Shown here: piece after piece, positions 16,989 to 25,722 of the stretch
Position numbering within the stretch: the stretch's first letter is position 1
Layout: each line of letters starts with the position of its first letter
Source: Monoglobus sp964617455
GTDB lineage: Bacteria > Bacillota > Clostridia > Monoglobales > Monoglobaceae
DNA: 64,000 nucleotides
NCBI GenBank assembly: GCA_964617455.1
Contig: CAZTYF010000007.1
Span: 1-64,000, forward strand
Reading direction: 5' to 3'
The notes under the pieces: generated by a model
The model's input: only the letters and a program-made list of their open reading frames with translations
What the model was told of the DNA's origin: nothing
The model's database searches: none
Program-made: the position numbers and the translations under genes

Positions 16989-17017
16989 GTGGTATTATCG
17001 GGCATACGCCCTCCCAC
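16989..17017 (-). promoter_or_regulatory. L1-binding leader mimicking 23S rRNA
   Basis: The minus-strand RNA reads GUGGGAGGGC, a four-base loop, then GCCC and GAUAAUACCAC. GUGG/CCAC and GGGC/GCCC pair, with GA opposite GAUAAUA. This reproduces the L1-binding stem of 23S rRNA (GGUGGGAGG ... GAAAUACCACC). In established L11-operon control L1 binds such a site and blocks rplK-rplA translation. A second hairpin (GCCCG/CGGGC arms) lies just upstream at about 17018-17040. Confidence 0.8.
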
Positions 17018-17071
17018 GGGCCCGATTCGAAACGGGCATATATAAACGGAAAAATCCGTGTGGGTAACTGA

Positions 17072-17596
17072 TTAAACAATGGATTCTATTTGGTTAAAGT
17101 TGAGTTCCACATCCGTCTCTCTTTCGAACATAGAAACCTTGACTTTGACCTTTTCTTTTTCAAGGTTAATCTCGTTAATAACCCCCGGGAATCCTTCAAG
17201 AGGTCCGTACTTAACCCTGATATTGTCGCCGACCTCGAAATCGAATTTGACGACTTTGCGCTCAAGCCCCATCTTTTCCACTTCCGCATCGGTAAGTGCA
17301 ACGGGCTTGGAACCGGGCCCTACAAATCCGGTAACGCCGCGGCAATTTCGCACAACATACCAGCTCTTGTCATTCATTATCATTTTGACCATCACATAGC
17401 TGGGAAAGATTTTACGCTTGGTAACTTTTTTCCTGTTGTCCTTGGTCTCCACGACCTCTTCCATAGGGACAACCACATCCAAAATAACGCCTTCCAAGCC
17501 TTGATTGTCGCGGGTTTTTTCAATATCGGCTTTTACCTTGTTCTCATAACCGGAATAAGTGTGGGCAACATACCATTTAGCTTTATTGTCTGCCAT
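17072..17596 (-). CDS. nusG: Transcription antitermination/pausing factor NusG
   Basis: 174 residues. The NGN domain (~1-115: WYVAHTYSGYENKVK and PSYVMVKMIMNDKSWYVVRN) is followed by a KOW domain (~125-174: VGDNIRVKYGPLEGFPGVINEI). It binds RNA polymerase and links it to ribosomes or Rho, which is also encoded in this window. Normal length, preceded by secE. Confidence 0.97.
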   Translation of the reverse strand: MADNKAKWYVAHTYSGYENKVKADIEKTRDNQGLEGVILDVVVPMEEVVETKDNRKKVTKRKIFPSYVMVKMIMNDKSWYVVRNCRGVTGFVGPGSKPVALTDAEVEKMGLERKVVKFDFEVGDNIRVKYGPLEGFPGVINEINLEKEKVKVKVSMFERETDVELNFNQIESIV

Positions 17597-17614
17597 AAAA
17601 AAACCACCTTGTTT

Positions 17615-17824
17615 TTATCTGTTAATTAAAAGAGACATTCCCCATGTGAACAGAGCGTCCAAAAGCCAAATAACTACGCCGACAATAAGAACATAGAGCA
17701 TAACGACAAGAGTGTTCTGACGAACCTTCTTGAATGTGGGCCAGACCACCTTTTTCATTTCAGCTTTTACTTCTTTGACATATCTGACTATTCTTTGAAA
17801 AAAGCGCGGTTTTGTTTTTTCCAT
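17615..17824 (-). CDS. secE: Preprotein translocase subunit SecE
   Basis: 69 residues with the conserved amphipathic VKEVKAEMKKVVWPTFKKV followed by one membrane helix (VVMLYVLIVGVVIWLLDALF). This is the short single-span SecE of Gram-positives. It lies between rpmG and nusG, the standard order. Confidence 0.96.
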   Translation of the reverse strand: MEKTKPRFFQRIVRYVKEVKAEMKKVVWPTFKKVRQNTLVVMLYVLIVGVVIWLLDALFTWGMSLLINR

Positions 17825-17841
17825 TTTCTACACCTCTGTAA

Positions 17842-17991
17842 TTATCTTGTTTCTCTGTGAAGAGTATGTTTTCTGCAGAATCTGCAATATTTCATTCTCT
17901 CTATCCTGTCGGGACAGTTCTGCTTGTTCTTCGTCGTATCGTAATTTCTCTGTTTGCACTCGGTGCAAGCCAATGTAATCTTCGTTTGCAT
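17842..17991 (-). CDS. rpmG: Ribosomal protein bL33
   Basis: A 49-residue protein: starts MQTKITLACTECKQRNY and ends HTLHRETR. Two CxxC pairs (CTEC and CRFC) show it is the zinc-binding form of L33. ATG at 17991 follows GAGGTGAGATT, and the stop is TAA at 17842-17844. It is first in the rpmG-secE-nusG transcript, just downstream of a good promoter. Easy to miss because of its size. Confidence 0.93.
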   Translation of the reverse strand: MQTKITLACTECKQRNYDTTKNKQNCPDRIERMKYCRFCRKHTLHRETR

Positions 17992-18043
17992 AATCTCACC
18001 TCAAATTCCTAACACAAATAAAGCCTCGAGAGAGGCAATATCT

Positions 18044-18072
18044 ATAGTACCACATTTCCGGGGGTATGTCAA
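18044..18072 (-). promoter_or_regulatory. Promoter of rpmG-secE-nusG
   Basis: TTGACA (18067-18072), 17-base spacer, TACTAT (18044-18049), with TGTGG before the -10. A small GCCTC/GAGGC hairpin follows in the leader. Confidence 0.75.
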
Positions 18073-18145
18073 TGACTTTTTTGAAATTTTTGAAAAAAAT
18101 TTGCCCGATGTTGGGAGGCGTTTTTTCTGTCTTCTTTCGTGGATG

Positions 18146-18174
18146 AAAAAAGGGGTCCCTTTGGGGACCCCTTT
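18146..18174 (-). terminator. Terminator of the SLH protein gene
   Basis: AAAGGGGTCCC pairs perfectly with GGGACCCCTTT around a CAAA loop, followed on the minus strand by a U-run. It lies 23 bases beyond the stop of the SLH gene. Confidence 0.9.
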
Positions 18175-18196
18175 GAATATTCAACCGATTCGTGTA

Positions 18197-21100
18197 TCAG
18201 TTAAAGTCGTAGTCATACTGACGCTGCTGATATACAACCACATCGCCGGTTCTCTCGTATGTTCTGATGTAAACATAATCGAGCATTCCTGCTACCGGGT
18301 TAGCCTCGGAGAAACTGCTGCCGATAGAAACCGTACCGGTCGATACACCTTCATCACCGGCCAAAGCACGGTCAACATAGATGTCGCCTATGCCGCCAAG
18401 GCCGATACGTGATCTCGTGCTGCGAGATGCGTCGTATACATAGTAGTTAGCCTGGAGGTTGTTCAGAGATACGGATTCGATGTTGTTGAAGTCGGGGAGA
18501 ACATCGCCCTGACCCATCGGAGCAATCCTTACTCTGTTACCGTTTCTGCCTACTACAGCACCGAAGTATACTTCCTCGTCGGTTGTTCCGCCGAACAATA
18601 CATCAATCTGAGGAACACCGGCATTGTCGCCGCCGCTCAATACATCGCCTCTGATTTCGTCACCGGCGAAGGTGAGGTAAGGTGTGGCAGATGTGATGTA
18701 GTCACCGGTCTTACCAAACTTGAACAGTGAGCCCGGCTTGGTGTCTACGGTCAAAGTAGCGTCGTTGAAGTCTTCGGATGTGGTAGCGTCGATAAGCTCA
18801 CCGTTCTGATAGTAGCTTACGGACAGAACACCGTTGGAAGCTTCGCCGACAGATGTAACCATAGCAACTCCGGATTCGGGGCTGGTAGCGATATCTGTGT
18901 TGTAAAGAACAACTACATCGGCATATCCCGCATCGTTGCCGTTAGAGTATGCAACAGCCCAATCACCGGTCATGGTAACCAGGTTTGCACCGGTTGTAAC
19001 GGAGCAGTTCTCTGTGGGCTGGCCGTTCGCTGCCTCATGATACTTGAAGCCGTCACCGGGTCTGCCGATGAAGAATACCAATGTGTCCTGAGTTACGTCG
19101 ATTCTCTTGTTGTCGATTCTCAGTTCCTGAGTCTCCTGATCATAATCAAACTTGCCGGCTGTTCCGAGAGTAGCCAAAGTCTGGTCGGGATCCACAACAC
19201 TGTCTTGTCCCTCGTCGGGAAGAGTTATCGATCTTACCGTTCCGTTGGAAGCGCTCAATGTAACAACTTTACCTACAATAGACTCGATTGTAGTTCTCTG
19301 GTCCGCATCATCGTCATACTTGTATGTGATATAGTCGTTGTTTGCCGCATTGGCACCCTGCAAGAATTCGGGTGTGGGATTGTAAACCGTTACGTTATTG
19401 GCAAATGACGCTGTGTTAAGCTGTCCGTCCTTATAGATGAACTGGATAACGGGAGCATCTCCGCCGAATGTGGCAGAAGCGAGGGTCGCATCCAAAATGT
19501 ATGCATAGTTGTCACTGGTGCCGCCTGTTGCGTTCATGTCTCTGTTGTAGGCAACAATCTTGCCATACTTGTCAACATAGAAGGTTCCTGCCGAACCGGG
19601 TCTGATTGTCGAATTGGAATAGAATCCTTGAGCCACATCATAGGCTACGCCGTTGATTCTGTAGGCCTGTCCGTCAGCCGATGTCTCGGAGATTTCCTGA
19701 CGCTCTACAGTGCCGACGATAGCTGTGCTCTCACCGTTGAGGACTTCTATGTCATAGTAGTTGGCTTCCGAATTTGCTACGATTGAGAGAACATCCCACT
19801 CTTTGAGCTGGGTATAGTCATAAGGCTGGCCATTCTGGGTGATCTTGATATAGGAATCATTCGTAGCGGAGTCAAACTCAACCCTGCTGACTCTGTTGTC
19901 ATGAGTTGCATCGCCGACTTCGTTCTTGAAGGAGAGCACGCCTCTGTTCGAGAGCTCTTCCACAACGCCGCCTGCCGCAACTTCAACAAATATGAAGTCA
20001 TAACCTGCGGACTGGTTATTGTCAATCAAAGTAACCTGGCCGCTGTAGGGGCTGTCAGAGTAAACTTTCTTGCCTTCCGGATTAGCATCATCCTGAGTGG
20101 CAAATACATCGTCAAGAATATATCCGCAGATACCGTTGTAAACTACCTTGGGTGTCTCTTCGGAATCAAGGGACAATCTGGTGGCATTTCTGTCGTTCTC
20201 GCCTCTCATGTAATAGAGAGCTTCACGGCCGATAGCGTCTCTCTCGAAATAACTGAACTGGTCAAGGTTAAAGGTAACCGATGCATTCTGTCCTTCCGAA
20301 GGAACGATTGAAATCAATGTGGCCAAATCGCCGGTCTTGCGGGCATAAGCCGTTACATCATATCCGAAGTACTCGGCTGCATTTGTGTCGCCAACATAGA
20401 AATCATATGCGGGTTTGAATCCGTTGTTGGGATCCGGGGTCTCGTAGTCGTTGGATACAACTTTGTAGAGATCCGTCAGAGCGATTGTAACAGTCTCGTC
20501 TCTGTTGGAAGCGCCATAGCTGAGGCTGCCGTCCAAGTTCGTAACTTCGTTGGCCACTACATTACCTCTGAGCTTTGTAACTCCCAAATACTCGCTGAGG
20601 CAACTTCTCATGGGCTGCCAATCACCGTCATAGATGGTGAACTGGCCGTTTCCGCCGTAAGCCATTCTGTCCATCAAAGGAGCTTCGATGGCATTGTCAA
20701 CTATCTGAGCAACCATACCGCGGGTAGCTTCCATACCGTCTGCACCGCCTACAACACCGTCAAGGACGCCCTGACGGGTAGCTGCGATTTCATAACCTAC
20801 GGGATATCCGCCGTTTACCGCTGCGAAGTTCTTGTAGCCCAAAGTCTCCATGACCATCTTTATAACATCCTGATAGAGAACGTTGTCATCGGGGCCGAAA
20901 TTTCCGTCGCCGTAACCGTTGATGATCTGGGTGCTCGAAGCTGCCTGGATATATCCGGAAGCCCAGTGGCTTGCATCAACATCCTTGAAGACTGTATTCG
21001 TCTGAGCAACCGCACCCGTACGACCCTGCATTCTCGCCAAAATAACTGTGATTTCGGCACGGGTAATGGTGTCGTTGGGACGGAAACTCATAACGCCGTC

Positions 21101-21268
21101 GTTGTTTTCGTCGTCGCCTGTCAAGATGCCAAGCTTGTTTAATGTTTCGATTGCCGTAGCATAAGAGTCGGTTTCGGCAACATCGTCAAATGTGGCCGCA
21201 AACGCAACCGTGCTTACCAACATAGCAAACACCGCAACTAAAGCAATCACCTTTTTGAGATTCTTCAT
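18197..21268 (-). CDS. Large S-layer-type protein with SLH domains
   Basis: A 1023-residue exported protein, probably a major surface-layer component. A signal peptide (KKVIALVAVFAMLVSTVAFA) is followed by SLH domains at about residues 25-85 (FDDVAETDSYATAIETLNKL) and 90-150 (FKDVDASHWASGYIQAA), plus a weaker third to ~200; these bind cell-wall polymer. The remaining ~800 residues are acidic and rich in Asp, Gly, Thr and Tyr, with beta-strand patterning and no recognised enzyme motif. ATG 21268 is chosen because AAGGAGG lies 11 bases upstream, too close to the earlier TTG. Strong promoter, structured leader and strong terminator fit very high expression. Confidence 0.88.
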   Translation of the reverse strand: MKNLKKVIALVAVFAMLVSTVAFAATFDDVAETDSYATAIETLNKLGILTGDDENNDGVMSFRPNDTITRAEITVILARMQGRTGAVAQTNTVFKDVDASHWASGYIQAASSTQIINGYGDGNFGPDDNVLYQDVIKMVMETLGYKNFAAVNGGYPVGYEIAATRQGVLDGVVGGADGMEATRGMVAQIVDNAIEAPLMDRMAYGGNGQFTIYDGDWQPMRSCLSEYLGVTKLRGNVVANEVTNLDGSLSYGASNRDETVTIALTDLYKVVSNDYETPDPNNGFKPAYDFYVGDTNAAEYFGYDVTAYARKTGDLATLISIVPSEGQNASVTFNLDQFSYFERDAIGREALYYMRGENDRNATRLSLDSEETPKVVYNGICGYILDDVFATQDDANPEGKKVYSDSPYSGQVTLIDNNQSAGYDFIFVEVAAGGVVEELSNRGVLSFKNEVGDATHDNRVSRVEFDSATNDSYIKITQNGQPYDYTQLKEWDVLSIVANSEANYYDIEVLNGESTAIVGTVERQEISETSADGQAYRINGVAYDVAQGFYSNSTIRPGSAGTFYVDKYGKIVAYNRDMNATGGTSDNYAYILDATLASATFGGDAPVIQFIYKDGQLNTASFANNVTVYNPTPEFLQGANAANNDYITYKYDDDADQRTTIESIVGKVVTLSASNGTVRSITLPDEGQDSVVDPDQTLATLGTAGKFDYDQETQELRIDNKRIDVTQDTLVFFIGRPGDGFKYHEAANGQPTENCSVTTGANLVTMTGDWAVAYSNGNDAGYADVVVLYNTDIATSPESGVAMVTSVGEASNGVLSVSYYQNGELIDATTSEDFNDATLTVDTKPGSLFKFGKTGDYITSATPYLTFAGDEIRGDVLSGGDNAGVPQIDVLFGGTTDEEVYFGAVVGRNGNRVRIAPMGQGDVLPDFNNIESVSLNNLQANYYVYDASRSTRSRIGLGGIGDIYVDRALAGDEGVSTGTVSIGSSFSEANPVAGMLDYVYIRTYERTGDVVVYQQRQYDYDFN

Positions 21269-21328
21269 ATGTCTCAAATCCTCCTTAAAATATTTAAATT
21301 TTACTTTTTTTTTGCAAAATCACTATTG

Positions 21329-21383
21329 AGCTAAGTCCTATTTTCGACAAGATACTTTGACCCTATCATACTTTTACTTAGCT
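21329..21383 (-). promoter_or_regulatory. Structured 5' leader of the SLH gene
   Basis: The leader is ~115 bases. Eight bases at 21376-21383 (AGCUAAGU in the RNA) pair perfectly with 21329-21336 (ACUUAGCU), closing a 39-base region. The stem begins within a few bases of the predicted transcript start. A 5'-terminal stem could protect the mRNA, as in other S-layer genes; that role is inferred. Confidence 0.5.
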
Positions 21384-21391
21384 TATCACAA

Positions 21392-21421
21392 ATTATAACA
21401 CCGATTGAGGCAAATTGTCAA
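21392..21421 (-). promoter_or_regulatory. Strong promoter of the SLH protein gene
   Basis: TTGACA (21416-21421), 18-base spacer, TATAAT (21392-21397). Both boxes are perfect. It lies between pyrG and the SLH gene. Confidence 0.85.
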
Positions 21422-21464
21422 TATCTATTTTATCTTTTTACACATTTCTTACAAAATAACCAAA

Positions 21465-23087
21465 TTATTTAACAATTTTTTGTGAACAAAGTAGCGAATT
21501 ATATATAAATTGCTTAAATAACGGGTGAGGTTTGTTGGGTCGGGACTTGAATTCCGGGTGGAATTGCACTCCCACAAACCAGGGATGGTCCTTCACTTCG
21601 ATGATTTCCACCAGTCGATTGTCCGGGGATGTGCCGGCCACCACCAAACCCATATCCGCCAAGCTCTTGATAAATTCGTTGTTCACTTCATACCTGTGGC
21701 GGTGTCTCTCCTTTATGTTTCTCTTTCCTCCGTAGGCCTCGGCGGCAAACTTGCTGTTCTCCCGAATTCTGCAGGGATAGGCTCCCAATCTCATGGTTCC
21801 TCCCTTATCGGAGATTTTCTTCTGCTCCGGCATAAGGTCAATGACCGGATAGGGGGTGTTGGGGTCAAGCTCGGAGCTGTGGGCCCCTTTCAGGCCCGCC
21901 GCATTTCGGGCAAATTCCACAACCGCCAGTTGCATTCCGAGGCAAATTCCGAGGAAGGGGATTTTGTTTTTTCGGGCGTATCTTATGGCGGAAATCTTGC
22001 CGTCTATGCCTCTGTCTCCGAAGCCGCCGGGAACCAAAATTCCGTCGGCGTCCCCGATTTTGTCCTTCACATTGTCGTCGTCCACCGTCTCCGCATCAAT
22101 CCATTCGATTCCGACCTCCGCTCCGCAGGCATATCCTCCGTGGTGGAGAGCCTCCGCAACGCTGAGATACGCATCATGGAGAGCCACATATTTGCCCACA
22201 AGGGCGATTTTGACTTTTTTGTCCAAGCTGTTTATACGCTTTATTATATCGTTCCACTCATGAAGGTCCGGCTCTGCGGTTTTGAGGCCCAATCTCTCGC
22301 AAACTTTTCCGGAGAGGTTTTGCTTTTCGAGCATAATGGGCACATCGTAGATAGTGTCGCAGTTCAAATTCTGAAAAACGCAATCCCGCTCCACATTGCA
22401 AAAGAGGGCGATTTTGTTTCGCTGGGATTCCTCAAGGGGCACCTCGCTGCGGCATATCAATATGTCCGGCTGAATGCCTATGCTCAAAAGCTCCTTGACA
22501 CTGTGCTGGGTGGGCTTTGATTTGAGCTCCCCGGATGTTTTGAGATAGGGCACCAAGGTCACATGGATATACATCACATTCTGCCTGCCTTTGTCGTATG
22601 CCACCTGTCTGATGGCCTCAAGGAAGGGCTGGCTTTCGATGTCACCAACGGTTCCTCCGATTTCGGTGATGACCACATCGGATTCGCCCTCATCGCCCAC
22701 ATCGTAAATCTTTTGCTTGATTTCGTCGGTTATATGGGGTATTACCTGAACGGTTCCGCCCAAGTATGCTCCCTGCCGCTCTTTGGTGATGACGGCGTTG
22801 TATACCTTTCCGGTGGTGATGTTGCTGTTTTTCGTGAGGCTCTCGTCGATGAATCTTTCGTAGTGGCCCAAATCCAAATCGGTTTCCGCTCCGTCATCGG
22901 TGACAAACACTTCTCCGTGCTGATACGGGCTCATGGTGCCGGGGTCTATGTTTATGTAGGGGTCAAATTTCTGCATTGTGACCCTGAGCCCCCGAGTCTT
23001 GAGCAAGCGTCCGAGAGACGCCGCCGTTATGCCCTTGCCGATGCCGGACACAACACCGCCCGTAACGAAAATATACTTAACCGGCAC
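21465..23087 (-). CDS. pyrG: CTP synthase
   Basis: Makes CTP from UTP using glutamine. 540 residues: N-terminal synthetase domain (VTGGVVSGIGKGI P-loop, ~residue 8) and a C-terminal class I glutamine amidotransferase with the nucleophile in FLGICLGMQ (~residue 378) and the FHPEF histidine motif near the end. The start is GTG at 23087 with GGGGGGAG upstream. It has its own promoter with a palindrome at the transcript start. No clear terminator separates its end from the SLH promoter; the gap is AT-rich. Confidence 0.97.
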   Translation of the reverse strand: MPVKYIFVTGGVVSGIGKGITAASLGRLLKTRGLRVTMQKFDPYINIDPGTMSPYQHGEVFVTDDGAETDLDLGHYERFIDESLTKNSNITTGKVYNAVITKERQGAYLGGTVQVIPHITDEIKQKIYDVGDEGESDVVITEIGGTVGDIESQPFLEAIRQVAYDKGRQNVMYIHVTLVPYLKTSGELKSKPTQHSVKELLSIGIQPDILICRSEVPLEESQRNKIALFCNVERDCVFQNLNCDTIYDVPIMLEKQNLSGKVCERLGLKTAEPDLHEWNDIIKRINSLDKKVKIALVGKYVALHDAYLSVAEALHHGGYACGAEVGIEWIDAETVDDDNVKDKIGDADGILVPGGFGDRGIDGKISAIRYARKNKIPFLGICLGMQLAVVEFARNAAGLKGAHSSELDPNTPYPVIDLMPEQKKISDKGGTMRLGAYPCRIRENSKFAAEAYGGKRNIKERHRHRYEVNNEFIKSLADMGLVVAGTSPDNRLVEIIEVKDHPWFVGVQFHPEFKSRPNKPHPLFKQFIYNSLLCSQKIVK

Positions 23088-23132
23088 AATGCTCCCCCCT
23101 TTTCGTCGGGTTTCCCCTGTTTTGCGAATTCA

Positions 23133-23149
23133 TTGACACACGGTGTCAA
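23133..23149. promoter_or_regulatory. Palindrome at the pyrG transcription start
   Basis: TTGACAC and GTGTCAA form a perfect 7-bp inverted repeat around three bases. It begins about where pyrG transcription should start (-10 ends at 23157). It could be a repressor operator or a 5' RNA hairpin. Confidence 0.5.
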
Positions 23150-23156
23150 CTCTTGT

Positions 23157-23185
23157 ATTTTAATACCTAATCCGCCGAATGTCAA
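23157..23185 (-). promoter_or_regulatory. Promoter of pyrG
   Basis: TTGACA (23180-23185), 17-base spacer, TAAAAT (23157-23162) on the minus strand. Confidence 0.75.
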
Positions 23186-23365
23186 GAGTTTTGTGCCATT
23201 TTTGTCCGCAAATTTGCCCAAAACCGAGGTTTTGGCGGATTTTCAAAGGGGATTTCGAAGATATTTTCCCCTTTTGGGGCTTTGCAAAACTCCGATATGC
23301 CCGCCTTTTGGGTGCGCTTGTATTAATGCGTCAATACCGAAAGCCGAATCTCCGCAAAAAAACGG
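23186..23365. other. Non-coding gap between divergent pyrG and pan promoters
   Basis: No ribosome site-supported frame is visible on either strand. The sequence is T-rich with short CCCCTTTTGGGG-type hairpins. Nothing else recognised. Confidence 0.5.
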
Positions 23366-23394
23366 TTGCATTTTTCTTGATTGTGTGTTATACT
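23366..23394 (+). promoter_or_regulatory. Promoter of panBCD
   Basis: TTGCAT (23366-23371), 17-base spacer, TATACT (23389-23394). It implies a leader of about 270 bases before panB. Confidence 0.6.
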
Positions 23395-23404
23395 CAAACC
23401 GTCG

Positions 23405-23660
23405 GAATCGGGTGAGCGGCAAATCCCGCCGCTTATCCTATAAGACGACAAAAGCTTTGATTGGGTTCCCAACAGAGACTGAATTATTTTCAAAAAAATT
23501 CAAAGCACGGGCTTTTGAGACAAATCCGTGTTTTGGCATTCTCTGGAAGGGTACCGTATATTGGGTATCCTGTTTTTGTGTGAACAAAGATATGGTGGTT
23601 TCAGGTTTTTGGTTATTAGTTTAATGTAGAAACCCGTGCCAAAACGAAAAAATGTGTAAA
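23405..23660 (+). promoter_or_regulatory. Long structured leader of panB
   Basis: Four stems are visible: 23410-23419 with 23429-23438 (10 bp), 23506-23510 with 23526-23530, 23549-23555 with 23563-23570, and 23597-23602 with 23629-23634. GCACGGG (23505-23511) is also fully complementary to CCCGTGC (23633-23639), which would exclude two of the local stems. No protein-coding frame is supported. The pan RNA motif is known upstream of panB in Bacillota, but its consensus could not be confirmed here, so the identity is open. Confidence 0.45.
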
Positions 23661-23671
23661 GGAGAATAAAA

Positions 23672-24460
23672 ATGGCCGAAAAGAAGATTACCACGAAAAC
23701 CATACGGGGAATGAAAGGCAGAGAGAAAATTTCCATGCTGACCTCTTATGACTACTCGATGGCGAAATTGGTTGACGGAGCGGGGGTTGATATGATATTG
23801 GTGGGAGACTCTTTGGGCAATGTTATGCTCGGGTACGACAACACCACTCATGTCACCATGGCGGATATGATACACCACACGAAGGCTGTGGCTCGGGGAG
23901 CAAAGCGGGCCATGGTTGTGGCGGATATGCCCTTTTTGTCCTGCCATTTGGGCAAATATGAGGCGGTCAAAAACGCAGGCGCCCTTATTTCCGAGGGCAA
24001 TGCGGCCTCGGTCAAAATCGAGGGGGGCAAAGAGGTGGCAAAAGTCATCAAGGCCATAACCGATGCGGGGATTCCCGTATGCGGGCATTTGGGCTTAACT
24101 CCCCAAAGCGTGAACCAGATAGGCGGATTCGGTGTTCAGGCAAAGACGGACGCCACGGCGAAAAAGCTGATTCGGGATGCCAAGGCGGTGGAAGAAGCGG
24201 GGGCATTTGCCCTGGTTCTTGAGTGCATACCCCACGATTTGGCAAAGACGGTGACGGAAGAGTTGACAATTCCCACAATCGGCATAGGCGCAGGACCCCA
24301 CTGCGACGGGCAGGTTTTGGTGCTCCACGATATGCTGGGAATGTTTGACGATTATGTGCCCTCCTTTGTGAAGAGATTTGCGGAAGTAGGCGCGGCGGTC
24401 ACGGAGGGTGTTTCGGAGTATGTAAAGGAAGTTAAAACCGGCACCTTCCCGGAAAAATAA
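23672..24460 (+). CDS. panB: Ketopantoate hydroxymethyltransferase
   Basis: Transfers a hydroxymethyl group from methylene-tetrahydrofolate to 2-oxoisovalerate, the first committed step of pantothenate synthesis. 262 residues with SYDYSMAKLVDGAGVD, the metal-binding VGDSLGNVMLGYD, KIEGG and GHLGLTPQSVNQIGG motifs all conserved. AAAGGAGAATAAAA precedes the ATG. It heads panBCD and lies downstream of a structured leader. Confidence 0.96.
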   Translation: MAEKKITTKTIRGMKGREKISMLTSYDYSMAKLVDGAGVDMILVGDSLGNVMLGYDNTTHVTMADMIHHTKAVARGAKRAMVVADMPFLSCHLGKYEAVKNAGALISEGNAASVKIEGGKEVAKVIKAITDAGIPVCGHLGLTPQSVNQIGGFGVQAKTDATAKKLIRDAKAVEEAGAFALVLECIPHDLAKTVTEELTIPTIGIGAGPHCDGQVLVLHDMLGMFDDYVPSFVKRFAEVGAAVTEGVSEYVKEVKTGTFPEK

Positions 24461-24472
24461 AGGAGCGGAATT

Positions 24473-25330
24473 ATGCAAATCATAACAAAACCGGCGGAGC
24501 TTTCCGCCTATTCCAAGGCTCTCAAGGCGGAGGGAAAATCCATAGGGCTTGTGCCCACCATGGGATATCTTCATGAGGGACACAAATCCCTGATTCGAAA
24601 GAGTGCGGAGCAGAACTCCGTGACCATAGTGAGCGTTTTTGTGAATCCCACCCAGTTCGGGCCCGGGGAGGACCTTGACACCTATCCCCGAGACCTTGAA
24701 CACGACATGGCGGAAGCGGAGTCGGCGGGGGCCGATACGGTATTCCACCCGGAGCCCGAGGATATGTATCCCAAGGGCTACGGCACCTATGTGAGTGTCG
24801 ACAGCGACATCACCAAAATCCTCTGCGGCAGGACGAGGCCCGGCCACTTTCGGGGCGTTGCCACCGTTGTGACCAAACTCTTTAACATATCCTTGGCGGA
24901 CAGGGCTTACTTCGGACTGAAAGACGCCCAGCAATTGGCGGTTATTATGCGGATGGTTTCGGACCTCAATATGAACATTGAAATCGTCCCCTGTCCCATT
25001 GTTCGGGAGGCGGATGGATTGGCCATGAGCAGCCGTAACACCTATCTTTCGCCGAAGGAGCGGAAGGAGGCCCTATGTCTGAGCAGGGCCCTGAAAGAGG
25101 CGGAGAAGGAAATCGAAAAGGGTGAGAGGAATATTGAAAAAATCAAATCGGAGATCCGCTCCGAAATTTCCCAATCCCCCATCGCCCAAATCGACTATGT
25201 GGAAAGCTATGCCTATCCGAGCCTTGAGCCCTGCGGGAAAATCCTTGAGGGACACACCTTGATTGCCGCAGCCGTTCGATTCGGAAAGACCCGATTGATT
25301 GACAATATCACGGTAACTCCCCGAGAGTAG
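24473..25330 (+). CDS. panC: Pantothenate synthetase
   Basis: Condenses pantoate and beta-alanine using ATP. 285 residues with the adenylate-forming MGYLHEGHKSLI (HxGH) motif near residue 34, FVNPTQFGPGEDLDTYPR, FGLKDAQQLAVI and a KMSKS-like AMSSRNTYLS. AAAGGAGCGG lies just upstream. Twelve bases after panB. Confidence 0.97.
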   Translation: MQIITKPAELSAYSKALKAEGKSIGLVPTMGYLHEGHKSLIRKSAEQNSVTIVSVFVNPTQFGPGEDLDTYPRDLEHDMAEAESAGADTVFHPEPEDMYPKGYGTYVSVDSDITKILCGRTRPGHFRGVATVVTKLFNISLADRAYFGLKDAQQLAVIMRMVSDLNMNIEIVPCPIVREADGLAMSSRNTYLSPKERKEALCLSRALKEAEKEIEKGERNIEKIKSEIRSEISQSPIAQIDYVESYAYPSLEPCGKILEGHTLIAAAVRFGKTRLIDNITVTPRE

Positions 25331-25383
25331 CCGTATGTTCCCGAAATTGCAGACAACAAATCGAAACTCCATGGAGGTGCAAA

Positions 25384-25722
25384 ATGAACATTGAAGTTAT
25401 GAACTCAAAAATTCACAGGGCCACCGTCACCGATGCAAACTTGAACTATGTGGGCTCCGTCACGATTGACGAGGACTGGATGGACGAGGTGGGAATCCTC
25501 ACAAACCAGCAGGTCCATGTGGTGAACATCACAAACGGCGAGCGGCTCATAACCTATGCCATACCCGGAGAGCGAGGCAGCGGAATGATTTGCATGAACG
25601 GTGCCGCCGCCCGCAAAGCTGCGGTAGGCGACAAAGTGATAATCATCGCATATGCCTCGATGGACTATGAAGAGGCCAAAACCCACAAACCCAAGATAAA
25701 ATTCATAGAGGGCAGTATGTAG
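25384..25722 (+). CDS. panD: Aspartate 1-decarboxylase
   Basis: Makes beta-alanine for panC. 112 residues. The self-processing site Gly-Ser is present in NYVGSVTID (~residue 25), which yields the pyruvoyl cofactor. Conserved RLITYAIPGERGSGMICMNG and AARKAAVGD follow. ATGGAGGTGC precedes the start. With panB and panC this completes pantothenate synthesis from 2-oxoisovalerate apart from ketopantoate reductase, which is not in the window. Confidence 0.97.
   Translation: MNIEVMNSKIHRATVTDANLNYVGSVTIDEDWMDEVGILTNQQVHVVNITNGERLITYAIPGERGSGMICMNGAAARKAAVGDKVIIIAYASMDYEEAKTHKPKIKFIEGSM

Noticed and set aside
22563..23624. 353-codon plus-strand frame overlapping the pyrG start and the pan leader
   Set aside because: Low-quality composition, antisense to pyrG for half its length, and it has no ribosome site.
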